From the NCBI GenBank assembly GCA_016788295.1, contig JAEUSY010000009.1, positions 1-64,000 on the forward strand: a stretch of DNA of 64,000 bases, in the 5' to 3' direction. Positions within the stretch are counted from its first letter, which is position 1, and every line of letters starts with the position of its first letter. Below the pieces are notes generated by a model. It saw nothing but the letters and a program-made list of their open reading frames with translations. It did not search any database and had not been told where the DNA came from. Positions 44,838 to 54,526 of this stretch are shown in pieces. The position numbers and the translations under genes are program-made. This DNA comes from Flavobacteriales bacterium (lineage in GTDB: Bacteria; Bacteroidota; Bacteroidia; Flavobacteriales_F; PHOS-HE28).

Positions 44838-45746
44838 CTACTTCAGGTCGAAGGAGGACTTGGACACCAGCGCGCCGGCCTCGTAGATCTCCACGATGTA
44901 CTGTCCCGTGCGCAGCTCGTCCGTACCCGTCCAGAAGATGCAGGCATCCACAGCCTGGTTCTGGTAATTGATGTCACGCCGGGCGCTGAACTCACCTTCC
45001 ACGCCATTGAACTTGAAGCGGTTGTCGCTCTCGGTGGCGCGCAGCACTTTACCGTCGGGACTGATCACCCGCATGTACAGCGTTTTATCGCCTGCGGTGG
45101 TCACCTTGTTCTCGCCCAGCGTGAAGCAGCACTTGATCATCTCGGCCTTCTTGGCCCGGTCGGTCTCCACCTGCTTGCCGTTGTTGCGCATGAACAGCGC
45201 ATTGGCAAGGATGGAGGTGGTATGCAGCACACTTCCTTTGGCGATCTTGCCTTCCAGCTCTTGGGCCTTGGTGTTCAAGGCATCCTTCTGACCTTTCACT
45301 TCACCAAGCTCCTGGGTCAGGTTGATCTTATCGGCAGTAAGCTGCTGGTTGGCGGTGTTCAATGAATCGATGGTGGCCACATAGCCCTTCATGATGCGGC
45401 GCAGGGTCTCGGCCTCCTTCTTGGCCTTGGCCAGATCGTAGTTACCACGCTTCACCTGATCGAGCAGGCTCTCGATCTTCTCACGCTGTGCTTCCATCTC
45501 CACGGTAAGCTGCTCATTCTCCGTCTTCAGCGTGTCGTAGCTGGCCAACATGTTCTCCAGCAGATGGGTCACATCGTCCTTTTGGCTGCTGATCTGTTCC
45601 ACCTGGGCCTGGGTGTCATCGCCACGCTTCTGGCTCTGCATGTACATCCACAGCAGTACCACGTTGCTGATCAGCAGCAACACCACCAGCAACAACAGGC
45701 CGGTATTCGATCGGTTCTTCTTCTCGCTGGCGTTCGATTGTTCCAT
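44838..45746 (-). CDS. membrane-anchored coiled-coil protein, conserved, function unknown
   Basis: The 302-residue protein has one N-terminal membrane helix (GLLLLVVLLLISNVVLLWMY, residues ~16-35). Residues ~40-170 form a coiled coil (QVEQISSQKDDVTHLLENML and others). The C-terminal ~110 residues are a globular domain with ILANALFMRNNGKQVETDRAKKAEMIKCCFTLGENKV and a final YIVEIYEAGALVSKSSFDLK, resembling an immunoglobulin-like fold. Homologues are conserved in Bacteroidota, but the function is not known. It is sometimes annotated as a chromosome partition protein on coiled-coil similarity alone, which I do not accept. Confidence 0.7.
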   Translation of the reverse strand: MEQSNASEKKNRSNTGLLLLVVLLLISNVVLLWMYMQSQKRGDDTQAQVEQISSQKDDVTHLLENMLASYDTLKTENEQLTVEMEAQREKIESLLDQVKRGNYDLAKAKKEAETLRRIMKGYVATIDSLNTANQQLTADKINLTQELGEVKGQKDALNTKAQELEGKIAKGSVLHTTSILANALFMRNNGKQVETDRAKKAEMIKCCFTLGENKVTTAGDKTLYMRVISPDGKVLRATESDNRFKFNGVEGEFSARRDINYQNQAVDACIFWTGTDELRTGQYIVEIYEAGALVSKSSFDLK

Positions 45747-45864
45747 GTTGGGCAGGTCTAACAGCGGGCTAAATTAGGGCCACCCGGAAGGCCTCATTCC
45801 TCAGAACGCGGCCCTTATCAACAAAGTATTGAACCCATACGGCGACATACCCAAGAGCCGGTTC

Positions 45865-46536
45865 ATGGACCTGGTGGGGTTGTTCTTCCCCCGCCGGTGC
45901 TCTGGCTGCGACGAACCTTTGTTGAAGTTCGAGACCGGGATCTGCCTGGGTTGCCTGATGGACCTGCCGCTCACCCGGTTCCACAACGACCCCAAGAACC
46001 AAGTGGCGCGCCTGTTCTGGGGAAAAGTGGAACTAGAAGCGGCCAGCGCCCTTATGTACTTCAATCGTCATGGTAAGGTGCAACGCATGCTGCACCGGTT
46101 GAAATACAAGCACGACATGGAGGTGGCCGATCTGCTGGGCCGACTGATGGCCAGGGAACTGATGGCCTGCCCCAGGTTCCAGGAAGTGGACGCCCTGCTG
46201 GCCATACCGTTGCATCCGGGCAAGGAGCGCAAACGGGGATACAACCAAAGCCAGTTGCTGGTCGACGGCATCCGTAAAGAATGGCCCAAAGAGTCGGTAC
46301 AGGGGAGCCTTCGCCGCGTGCAGTACACCTCTTCGCAAACGCGCAAAGGGCGGATGGACCGATGGTCCAACGTGAAGGAGGCCTTCCACCTGCCTGACCC
46401 TATGGCACTCAAGGACCGTCATGTGCTCCTGGTGGACGATGTGGCGACCACCGGGGCCACCATTGAAGGCTGTGTGAAAGCCCTATCGCTGGTGCCGGGG
46501 ATCCGCGTGAGCCTGTTCACGGTAGCGTGCGCATAG
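45865..46536 (+). CDS. ComF family protein (phosphoribosyltransferase-like)
   Basis: The 223-residue protein has an N-terminal zinc motif CSGCDEPL...CLGC (residues ~12-40) and a C-terminal phosphoribosyltransferase fold with VLLVDDVATTGATIEGC, the PRPP-binding loop. PLHPGKERKRGYNQSQLLVDGI is the ComF-specific motif. In related bacteria it helps take up or process DNA during natural competence, but no other competence gene is near. The ATG at 45865 (MDLVGLFFPRRCSGC) fits the family; a TTG at 45829 would add 12 residues. Confidence 0.9.
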   Translation: MDLVGLFFPRRCSGCDEPLLKFETGICLGCLMDLPLTRFHNDPKNQVARLFWGKVELEAASALMYFNRHGKVQRMLHRLKYKHDMEVADLLGRLMARELMACPRFQEVDALLAIPLHPGKERKRGYNQSQLLVDGIRKEWPKESVQGSLRRVQYTSSQTRKGRMDRWSNVKEAFHLPDPMALKDRHVLLVDDVATTGATIEGCVKALSLVPGIRVSLFTVACA

Positions 46537-46540
46537 CGGG

Positions 46541-46548
46541 TACCTTTG
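46541..46548 (+). promoter_or_regulatory. -7 box TACCTTTG before the fRMsr gene
   Basis: An exact TAnnTTTG match 4 bases after the comF stop and 21 bases before the ATG at 46570. Confidence 0.5.
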
Positions 46549-46569
46549 GCGCCCTTGCCAGCACACGAA

Positions 46570-47055
46570 ATGGAGAACCTTACGCTGCCCAACACCCAGG
46601 ACCGGGTGACCCTATATGCGGCATTGACCCCACAACTCCGCGAACTGCTCGGCGAAGAGCGTGACCCGATCGCCGCCATGGCCAACATGGCCGCCGCCTT
46701 GCGTGCAACCTTCGGTTGGCATTGGATCGGTTTTTATCGCGTGATGGGCGCCGAACTGGTGCTCGGTCCATTTCAAGGCCCCGTGGCATGCGCACGCATT
46801 GCACATGGTCGCGGGGTATGCGGCACTGCTTGGGCCGAAGAACGCACGGTGATCGTGCCGGACGTGGATAAATTCCCCGGACACATTGCTTGTAGTGCGC
46901 TGTCGCGGTCGGAGATCGTGGTGCCCTGCCTGGACAGCGATGGACGCGTGGCCGCAGTACTGGATATTGATAGCGAACGAGCGGATGACTTCAGCGTGAT
47001 CGACGCGCACGCGCTGGAACACATCTGCGAGATCCTTCAACCCCTGCTTGGATGA
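46570..47055 (+). CDS. free methionine-(R)-sulfoxide reductase (GAF domain)
   Basis: The 161-residue protein is one GAF domain of the fRMsr family, which reduces free methionine R-sulfoxide. The conserved cysteines are in GPVACARI, RGVCGTAW and HIACSALSRSEIVVPC, the last being close to the catalytic one. The active-site segment WHWIGFYRV, GRGVCGTAW and LDIDSERADDFS are present. Length is normal. The ATG at 46570 fits. Its last four bases overlap the next gene's start (ATGA), so the two are coupled. Confidence 0.9.
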   Translation: MENLTLPNTQDRVTLYAALTPQLRELLGEERDPIAAMANMAAALRATFGWHWIGFYRVMGAELVLGPFQGPVACARIAHGRGVCGTAWAEERTVIVPDVDKFPGHIACSALSRSEIVVPCLDSDGRVAAVLDIDSERADDFSVIDAHALEHICEILQPLLG

Positions 47056-48647
47056 AGCCTTGGTACGCCCCATTGATCGCTTGGATCCTCCTGGCCGGTT
47101 GCGCCCAGGTGCGCGAGGTCAGTGGTGGCGAAAAGGACAGCACACCACCCCAACTCATCTCAGCCAGCCCCGGCAACCTCTCAACGGACTTCAAAGGCGA
47201 CCGGATCGTACTTCGTTTCGACGAACGCATCCAACTGGAGCGGGCCTCGGAGCGCATCCTGTTCTCCCCACCGCTCACCGGCACGCCCAAGTTCAAGCTT
47301 TCGGGCCCCAAGGAGGTGACCATTGAGCTGCTATCGCCACTGCTCGAGAACACCACCTATGTGGTCACCCTTAGTGAAGCGATCAAGGACCTTACCGAGG
47401 GGAACCCCGCTGCCGGGCTGGACCATGTTTTCTCAACCGGCCCCGTGCTTGATGTACGCTCCATAACGGGCGCAGTAATGAACGCCAGCTCCGGTGCTCC
47501 GGAAAAGGACGTCTTGGTGCTGCTATACGACCCGGCGGATACCGTCGCGTTCAGGACCGCACGCCCTGCATACGCGGTGAAGAGCAACACGCAGGGGCTG
47601 TTCCGGTTCGCGCACTTGCCGGAAGGCGACTTCGTACTGCGTGCACTGCGGGACAAGAACGCGAACTACAAATACGACCTGCCCAACGAAGAGATCGCTT
47701 TCCAGAACACGGCCGTGGAATCCGCATTACCTGATAGTGCCGGAACACCCGTGGCCCTTCGTCTATTCCAGGAAATGCCTGCCCGGCAGCTCATTCGCGA
47801 TAGCAAGACCCTTCCGGACCGGTCGTTGAGGATCGTTCTTGCACGCCCCGCGCAGGACATCCGCATACTGGATGTGGCCCGCTCCGGAGGCAGGCTACAA
47901 TGGCTTCCCGAATGGAATGAGACGCGCGATACGGTCGTGCTATGGCCATCGGACACCACGTTGCTGAGCGAAGGACGCTACGAGGTCTCAACAGAGATCG
48001 GCGTGGTGGATACCGTGCGTTACAGGGTGCCCGAGAAGCCTGAGTTCTACCTCGGACTGCGCGCCCGACTGATCGAGAACAGTGAGCGGACCGTGGTCGC
48101 GATCACTGCTTCCCGCCCCGTGGATGCGTTCGACGATACCCGTGTGCAAATGGTCGTGGACAGTGTGCCTGCGACATTCACCATGGAACGTGCCGGACCC
48201 CGGACCTTCACGTTGCAGAGCCCGGTGCCGACCAAGAACAACGTGCAACTAACTGCACTACCGAAAGCGTTCCGTGACCTGCAAGGGGGAACCAACGATA
48301 CCCTTCGGACCGAGCTCAGCCCAGTGGATGATCGGAACACAGGTGTTGTGCGCGTTCAACTGAAGTTCAACGAAGAACCCATGGTTCCACTCGTCCTGTT
48401 GCTGCTCGATGGCCAGGGCCGCGTGGTTCGCAGTACCCCCTTGCCCTTGGGACAATACAATGTGACCTGGACCCGATCGCAACCCGGTGCGCATGAGCTC
48501 CGCTTGATCGCCGACCGTAACGGCAATGGCCGATGGGATACGGGAGACCTCCGTCAGGACCTACAGCCGGAACGCGTATGGCCGTACCCGGAAAAGATCA
48601 ATGTCCGCGCAGCCTGGGACATTGGCCTGGAGTGGACCGTGGAGTGA
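47052..48647 (+). CDS. lipoprotein with bacterial Ig-like domain
   Basis: The 531-residue protein begins MKPWYAPLIAWILLAGCAQVREV (lipobox LAGC, Cys17). Residues ~30-135 are a SbsA-type Ig domain: DSTPPQLISASPGNLSTDFKGDRIVLRFDERIQLE, then ENTTYVVTLSEAIKDLTEGN. A carboxypeptidase-regulatory-like domain (~140-215, with SSGAPEKDVLVLLYD and DKNANYKYDLPNEE) follows, and the same D-x-N-x-N-x-x-x-D motif recurs near the end (DRNGNGRWDTGDL). The family is common in Bacteroidota, role unknown. It overlaps the preceding gene by 4 bases. Confidence 0.85.
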   Translation: MKPWYAPLIAWILLAGCAQVREVSGGEKDSTPPQLISASPGNLSTDFKGDRIVLRFDERIQLERASERILFSPPLTGTPKFKLSGPKEVTIELLSPLLENTTYVVTLSEAIKDLTEGNPAAGLDHVFSTGPVLDVRSITGAVMNASSGAPEKDVLVLLYDPADTVAFRTARPAYAVKSNTQGLFRFAHLPEGDFVLRALRDKNANYKYDLPNEEIAFQNTAVESALPDSAGTPVALRLFQEMPARQLIRDSKTLPDRSLRIVLARPAQDIRILDVARSGGRLQWLPEWNETRDTVVLWPSDTTLLSEGRYEVSTEIGVVDTVRYRVPEKPEFYLGLRARLIENSERTVVAITASRPVDAFDDTRVQMVVDSVPATFTMERAGPRTFTLQSPVPTKNNVQLTALPKAFRDLQGGTNDTLRTELSPVDDRNTGVVRVQLKFNEEPMVPLVLLLLDGQGRVVRSTPLPLGQYNVTWTRSQPGAHELRLIADRNGNGRWDTGDLRQDLQPERVWPYPEKINVRAAWDIGLEWTVE

Positions 48648-48745
48648 ACCGAAACCTCGCTCCGGCCACTTTGCAGACTCCCGGAACCCCAGCACCTTTT
48701 TCGGCGTAGAACGGCCGCGCCCCAGGAAGGGGCTGGTCCGATCAA

Positions 48746-51700
48746 ATGCCTTTCCGCTTCAAGACGACACGTGGTCCATTGCCTTTATTGCTGCTCCTGG
48801 CCCTCATGCTGGGCACGGCGCACCAGTGCGTGGCACAAGGCTCCGAACAACTGCCTACGCGGGGCAAACGCTTCTGGACCGGGTTCATGCAGAACGGCTT
48901 CGGCGCCCAAAGCCTCAAGGTCCACATCATGCCACGCGTTGCCACCAGCGGCACCGTGAGCATCCCCTTGACAGGATGGAGCTATCCGTTCTCCATTGCT
49001 GCGAATGCAGTAGCCGTGATCGATGTGCCACTGAGCGCTGAGAACATTGGGAGCGAAGCCGTACTGAACAAAGCAGTGCTGGTGGAGACGAGCGATAGTG
49101 TCAACGTGTTCGTGACCAGTTTCCAGAACTACACGCATGACCTCACCCAGGTGCTTCCCGAGCAGTCCATCGGTACCAGCTACCGGGTGGATGCCTACAA
49201 AGGCCTGCCCAACTTTAACAACCTGCACCGCAGCGAATTGTTGATCATTGCCACAGAGGACGGCACCCAGGTACGGATCACCCCAACGGCAAATACAACA
49301 GGTGGCAGACCCGCAGGAGTGCCGTTCACCGTGGACCTGAACGCAGGACAGACCTACCAAGTGCAGGCCTTGTCCGATGCCGCCGACCTTACCGGAACAC
49401 TTATAGAGGGTACCGACCAGAGCGGTCCCTGTCGACCCTTTGCTGTGATCGGTGGTTCGATGTGCGCCAGCGTTCCCAGCGGCTGTTCAGCCTGCGACGC
49501 CATATTCGAGCAACTGACCCCACGCAACACGTGGGGCACGCGATTCTTCACGGTGGTTGCGAACGGGACCAATTCGGTCACCTACCGCATCATGGCCGAC
49601 CAGAACGGCACCGTGGTGACCATTGGCAATGGTGCGCCGATATCACTGAACGCCGGACAGCAACACGAAGTGAACGGCACCAACATACCGGTATGCATAC
49701 AGGCCAATAGGCCGATCAGCGTGGCGCAATTCATGGAAGGATATGCGTGCGCCGGGAATGGCGACCCGTCCATGATCATATTGTCACCGGACACGCGCAC
49801 CACGCGTTCAGCATCGTTCCACACACCCTCGTCCGCACAGATCAATCAGCACAGCATTACGGTGGTGATGCCCTCGGGCAATCCTGCACCACTGCTGTTG
49901 AACGGCAACGCAGTAAGCCCAGCCTTGTTCCAGAGCTACCCCGGTTGCACGGACCGTGTGTGGGCCAAGGTGAACGTTGGCCAAGGCATCAATCGATTGC
50001 AGAGCACAGCGGGCTTCCAGGCTTACATGTTCGGCCTCGGATTCGGTGAGAGCTATGCAGCCTCTGTCAACGACATCGGCAGTACGACGGTAACTCAAGA
50101 TTCGCTCATCTGCGGCGGCGGACCGATCACACTGAACGCCCCAGGAGGCATGGCATCACTGCAATGGACCGCCGCCAGTGCACCCAACGTGGTGCTCGGA
50201 AGCTCCGCAACGCTGCAAGTGCAGCCTACCGGCAATGAGAGCTACACGGTCACAGGCACACAGGCCGTCAGTGGCTGCCCACGTTCATTCACTTATCACG
50301 TGGGTGCGCCGCTCACGATACCCACATCGCTCACAGCCAACGGCGCCACTACCATCAACGTTTGCCAATTCCAGCCTGTGCAACTGGCACTTGTGCCACC
50401 TCCAAGCACCGCCTGGTTCAACATTGAATGGAGCCCATCGGCAACCCTGGATGTGAGCAACCCGACCGCACCTGTGGCCACACCAACGGCCACCACTTGG
50501 TACCGCGCATCGGTCTCGAGCCCGGTCGGTTGCGGCGGACTGGTGGACAGCATTCTTGTAACAGTGCAGCCCGGTGCGATCCTTGATCTTGAGACCATGG
50601 CAACGCCGGCAACGGTTTGCGCAGGCAACACCACGCAATTGGGCAGTCGCGTACTGCGAACATTGGCGCACGACGCGTTGAATACTGTGCCCAGCATCAT
50701 GTGGGGTGCCATCCAAGGTGGCACTATCAGCACTGCATGCAGCAATGGAAATGACCCGGCGCTCTACTTCGACGGCAACGGCCAGCGCTCGGCACAGACG
50801 GTTGCATACAACACAATAGGTGGCGGAAGTGTACGGTTCAAGTTGAAGATCGCCAACGGTACCACCCCTTGCGATGACGCTGACCCGGGAGAGGACGTGC
50901 TCCTTGAGTTCACTACGAATAATGGACTTTCCTGGAACACCATTGCCACCTACAACGAATCGGCATACCCTTCGTTGACCGCAATTGACGCGGCCATACC
51001 CGCTGCCGCGCAAGGACCCAACGTGATGTTCCGCTGGCGGCAAATGGCCAACTCCGGCGCCGGCCAGGACAACTGGATGATCGACGATGTCTTCATCGCT
51101 CGCTTCGATGCGACGTATGCCAGCTATTCCTGGAGCCAGGCCGGCACATTGAACAACGCCACAAGCGCTGGTCCCGTGGCAACCCCGACCAGTTCCGGAT
51201 GGTACGTGCTCACAGCAACGGACCCAGTGGCCGGTTGCCAGTACCGCGATTCCGTTTGGGTGCAAGTGGCACCCGTCTTCACCCTGACCACCACGCCGAG
51301 CGCCACTTTATGCTCTGCCAGCGGTATCCAGTTGAACGTAACGCCCAGTTCGGGCACGGGCATCACCTATGCATGGGGACCCAGCAATGGCAACCTGAAC
51401 AACTCCACCATTCCCAACCCCTACGCCACGCCAACGCAGACCACCACGTACACGGTGACGGCCACCAACGCCAACGGCTGCACGGCCACAAGTAGCACCA
51501 CCATCACCGTGGGTCAGTTGAGCGCGCTGAACGTATCCGCAGCGAGCACCACCATCTGCCAAGGACAAAGCGTGGCGCTATCAGCCACCGTGACCGGCGC
51601 ACCGGGCATGGCGATCACATGGACAGGCGCTGGACTAAGCAGCACGACCGTTGCCAACCCCACAGCTACCCCTGCTCAGACCACGACCTACACCTGTACC

Positions 51701-53749
51701 GCCACCGACAATACGAGTGGTTGCAGCCTCACGCAGAGCATCACCATTACTGTGAACGGCGGATACACCGCCAACGCCGGAGCCGACCTCACGCTGTGCA
51801 CTACGCTCGGCCACCAGTTAACGGTGCAGCACAATGTGCCCAATGCCTCGTTCAGTTGGAGCCCTGCCGGAAACCTCAGCGCAGCCGCAGTGCAATCGCC
51901 GTTCATTACCACCAATGCGACCGCCACCTATACCGTCACGGTGAGCGATCCCAACGGATGCTCGGTGAGCGACGAGGTGGTGATCACGCGTGCATTTGCA
52001 GGCACACCCACAACGGCTACTGCCAGCGCTTGTGCGGCAACACCTCCCACGCTGAACGCCCCTGTGGCAGCCTCTTCCTATCAGTGGAGCAACGGGGCCA
52101 CCACCCAGTCCATCACGCCAAGCAATAGCGGCAACTACACGGTCACCATGACCGATGCACAAGGCTGCCAGGCTTCGACAACATTCGCGGTCACCATATT
52201 CGCCATGCCCGTGGTGAACCTGGGACCCGATCAATCGATTTGTGGTTCAAGCGGCGTGTCACTGAACGCCGGCAACCCGGGAAGCGGCTACCTGTGGAGC
52301 ACCGGCGCCACAACGCAGAGCATTTCCGCAACCGCATCGGGCACATACAGTGTCAGCGTTACCAACGTGAACGGATGCAGCAGCTCGGATGCCATCGAGC
52401 TCCAGTTCAACCCTATGCCATCGGACCAGCTCCAGGATGTGAGCAGTTGCATCACCACACCAGTGATTTTGAACGCGGGTAACGCTGGCAGCAGCTTCAG
52501 CTGGTCCACTGGAGCCACCACACAAACGATCACGCCCACGGCTAGTGGCACCTACACGGTGACCATCACATCACCAGCGAACTGCTCCGCCACCTTCGAC
52601 GCTACAGTGACGCTCCTGCCAGCATTGTCCGTGGACTTGGGCCCCGACACGGTACTCTGCGCAGGAAGCACCATCACGCTCGACGCCACCAGCACGAACG
52701 CTACATACCTCTGGTCCAACGGTGCCACCACCCCAACGATCACAGTTGGTCCAGGCAGCTATTCCGTAACGGTAACGAACGGCGCGTGCACCAGCAGTGA
52801 TGCGATCACCATTGTGCAAGCCTCAACGCCGCTGGATCAATTGCAGGACGTATCTCGTTGTGCCGACCAGCCCATCACCCTTGATGCCGGCAATGCAGGC
52901 AGCACCTATCTCTGGAACACAGGCGCCACAAGTGCGAGCGTAACCGCTACCAACAGCGGCACCTACACCGTGCTTGTAACGAACAGCAGTGGTTGTTCAG
53001 CAACCTTCGACGCGGTGGTGAACGTGATTCAACCGCCCACGGTGTACCTCGGAGCCGATACCGCGCTCTGCGAAGGACAAGTGCTGGTGTTGGATGCAGG
53101 TAATCCAGGTTCAACCTATGCCTGGAGCAACGGTTCAACGGGGCGATACCTGAACGTTAGCACTGCCGGAACTTACTCGGTGAGCGTGAACAACGGATGC
53201 GTGCGCAACGATGCCATCGCAGTTTTCTTCAATCCTTCGCCTGTGCGCATGGCAGTGAATGAGTTCCACACGTGCCTCGATGACGCGCCGCGTTATGTGG
53301 TGATCGATGCCGGGAACAGCGGCGCGCGTCATAGCTGGTCAACGGGTGCCAACACGCAGGTGATACTTGCAAGCGCCTATGGCTGGTACTATGTGAACGT
53401 AACGAACGCTTACGACTGCAGTGCCCGCGACAGTGCCCAAGTGATCGAATACTGCCCTGCCACCATCTTCATCCCGAACACCTTCACGCCCAATGGCGAT
53501 GGTCTGAACGATGTGTTCATCCCTGTTGGCAAGAGCATCGCTTCCATACGCCTGATGATCTTCGACCGTTGGGGCGAGGCGCTGTACGAGACCACCGACA
53601 TGGAAATGGGTTGGGACGGCACCTATCGCGGCGAGGTGGTGAAGAACGACATGTACGTGTGGCGCCTGACCTACAAGTTCTACACGGACGAGCACGGCAC
53701 CATCGGCATGGAACAACAGCAGATGGGACAGGTGCAGGTGCTGCGGTGA
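48746..53749 (+). CDS. giant cell-surface protein, IgGFc-binding-like N-terminus, T9SS type B sorting domain
   Basis: The 1667-residue protein has a signal peptide (LPLLLLLALMLGTAHQCVAQ). Residues ~35-460 resemble the IgGFc_binding domain (KRFWTGFMQNGFGAQSLKVHIM, then SVNVFVTSFQNYTHD and SELLIIATEDGTQVRITPT). Then come many PKD/Ig-like repeats with SYTWSNGATTQ-type cores, such as YLWSTGATTQSI, FSWSTGATTQTI and YLWSNGATTPTI, each ~80-90 residues, from residue ~1080 to 1560. The last ~95 residues, CPATIFIPNTFTPNGDGLNDVF...YVWRLTYKF, are the gliding-motility-associated T9SS type B domain. It is probably an adhesin. Its stop codon abuts the stop of the next convergent gene. Confidence 0.9.
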   Translation: MPFRFKTTRGPLPLLLLLALMLGTAHQCVAQGSEQLPTRGKRFWTGFMQNGFGAQSLKVHIMPRVATSGTVSIPLTGWSYPFSIAANAVAVIDVPLSAENIGSEAVLNKAVLVETSDSVNVFVTSFQNYTHDLTQVLPEQSIGTSYRVDAYKGLPNFNNLHRSELLIIATEDGTQVRITPTANTTGGRPAGVPFTVDLNAGQTYQVQALSDAADLTGTLIEGTDQSGPCRPFAVIGGSMCASVPSGCSACDAIFEQLTPRNTWGTRFFTVVANGTNSVTYRIMADQNGTVVTIGNGAPISLNAGQQHEVNGTNIPVCIQANRPISVAQFMEGYACAGNGDPSMIILSPDTRTTRSASFHTPSSAQINQHSITVVMPSGNPAPLLLNGNAVSPALFQSYPGCTDRVWAKVNVGQGINRLQSTAGFQAYMFGLGFGESYAASVNDIGSTTVTQDSLICGGGPITLNAPGGMASLQWTAASAPNVVLGSSATLQVQPTGNESYTVTGTQAVSGCPRSFTYHVGAPLTIPTSLTANGATTINVCQFQPVQLALVPPPSTAWFNIEWSPSATLDVSNPTAPVATPTATTWYRASVSSPVGCGGLVDSILVTVQPGAILDLETMATPATVCAGNTTQLGSRVLRTLAHDALNTVPSIMWGAIQGGTISTACSNGNDPALYFDGNGQRSAQTVAYNTIGGGSVRFKLKIANGTTPCDDADPGEDVLLEFTTNNGLSWNTIATYNESAYPSLTAIDAAIPAAAQGPNVMFRWRQMANSGAGQDNWMIDDVFIARFDATYASYSWSQAGTLNNATSAGPVATPTSSGWYVLTATDPVAGCQYRDSVWVQVAPVFTLTTTPSATLCSASGIQLNVTPSSGTGITYAWGPSNGNLNNSTIPNPYATPTQTTTYTVTATNANGCTATSSTTITVGQLSALNVSAASTTICQGQSVALSATVTGAPGMAITWTGAGLSSTTVANPTATPAQTTTYTCTATDNTSGCSLTQSITITVNGGYTANAGADLTLCTTLGHQLTVQHNVPNASFSWSPAGNLSAAAVQSPFITTNATATYTVTVSDPNGCSVSDEVVITRAFAGTPTTATASACAATPPTLNAPVAASSYQWSNGATTQSITPSNSGNYTVTMTDAQGCQASTTFAVTIFAMPVVNLGPDQSICGSSGVSLNAGNPGSGYLWSTGATTQSISATASGTYSVSVTNVNGCSSSDAIELQFNPMPSDQLQDVSSCITTPVILNAGNAGSSFSWSTGATTQTITPTASGTYTVTITSPANCSATFDATVTLLPALSVDLGPDTVLCAGSTITLDATSTNATYLWSNGATTPTITVGPGSYSVTVTNGACTSSDAITIVQASTPLDQLQDVSRCADQPITLDAGNAGSTYLWNTGATSASVTATNSGTYTVLVTNSSGCSATFDAVVNVIQPPTVYLGADTALCEGQVLVLDAGNPGSTYAWSNGSTGRYLNVSTAGTYSVSVNNGCVRNDAIAVFFNPSPVRMAVNEFHTCLDDAPRYVVIDAGNSGARHSWSTGANTQVILASAYGWYYVNVTNAYDCSARDSAQVIEYCPATIFIPNTFTPNGDGLNDVFIPVGKSIASIRLMIFDRWGEALYETTDMEMGWDGTYRGEVVKNDMYVWRLTYKFYTDEHGTIGMEQQQMGQVQVLR

Positions 53750-54526
53750 TCAGGGCCGCAGGTCGAAATGATCAGCCTCCAAGCCTACCGGGAACACGGA
53801 GCGGAAATCCTCCAATGCCTTGCGGTCAAGAGTGAAGGTGAGCATTTCGTCAACACTTGGCGCCATGGCCGTGACCGCGCCGCGTGGATCGATAACTGCG
53901 GAATCGCCAGAGTAGAGATGACCATTACCGTCCTGTCCCACACGGTTCACACCCACCACATAGCACTGGTTCTCAATGGCACGTGCAACGAGCAACTGGC
54001 TCCAGGGGTAGCGGCGCACTTCGGGCCAGTTGGCCACATAGAGCGCAGCGTCGTAATCACCGCGGTTGCGCGCGAACACAGGGAAGCGTAGATCGAAGCA
54101 GATCTGAAGCAGTATGCGCCAGCCGCGCCACTCCACCACCACCCGTTTCGCCCCCGGCGTGAAATGGTCGGTCTCCTTGGCGAATCGGAACAGATGACGC
54201 TTGTCGTAGGTGGTCACCGAGCCGTCCGGCGTAACGAACAGGCCGCGGTTGTATCGCTGTCCTTCCTCCTCGATGATCACACTGCCATAGAGCGCAGCAT
54301 CCAGCAATTGCGCCTGTTCCCGCATCCACTGCACCGTGCGACCGTCCATGTCCTCGGCCAGCTCGGCACTGTGCATGGTGAAGCCGGTGGTGAACATCTC
54401 GGGTAGCACCACCAGGTCGGTCGCACCCCGCAGTTCCTTGAACTTGGTGGCAAAGAGCGCACGGTTCTCCGCCGCATCCTCCCAGTGGAGGTGACTCTGC
54501 ACCAGCGTTACCCTTAGATCCTGCAT
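53750..54526 (-). CDS. omega-amidase / nitrilase family amidohydrolase (YafV type)
   Basis: The 258-residue enzyme has the nitrilase triad: Glu43 (VVLPEMFTTGF), Lys in VTTYDKRHLF and Cys in LQICFDLRFPVFAR. ENQCYVVGVNRVGQDGNGHLYSGDS is also typical. YafV-type members hydrolyse alpha-ketoglutaramate, produced when glutamine donates its amino group to keto acids. The upstream gene encodes a methionine/glutamine transaminase, so the pair fits the salvage of methionine from its keto acid. The ATG overlaps the end of that gene by 13 bases. Confidence 0.92.
   Translation of the reverse strand: MQDLRVTLVQSHLHWEDAAENRALFATKFKELRGATDLVVLPEMFTTGFTMHSAELAEDMDGRTVQWMREQAQLLDAALYGSVIIEEEGQRYNRGLFVTPDGSVTTYDKRHLFRFAKETDHFTPGAKRVVVEWRGWRILLQICFDLRFPVFARNRGDYDAALYVANWPEVRRYPWSQLLVARAIENQCYVVGVNRVGQDGNGHLYSGDSAVIDPRGAVTAMAPSVDEMLTFTLDRKALEDFRSVFPVGLEADHFDLRP

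Noticed and set aside
44838-45746. Chromosome partition (ParA/SMC-like) protein
   Set aside because: Only a membrane helix and a coiled coil are seen; there is no Walker motif.
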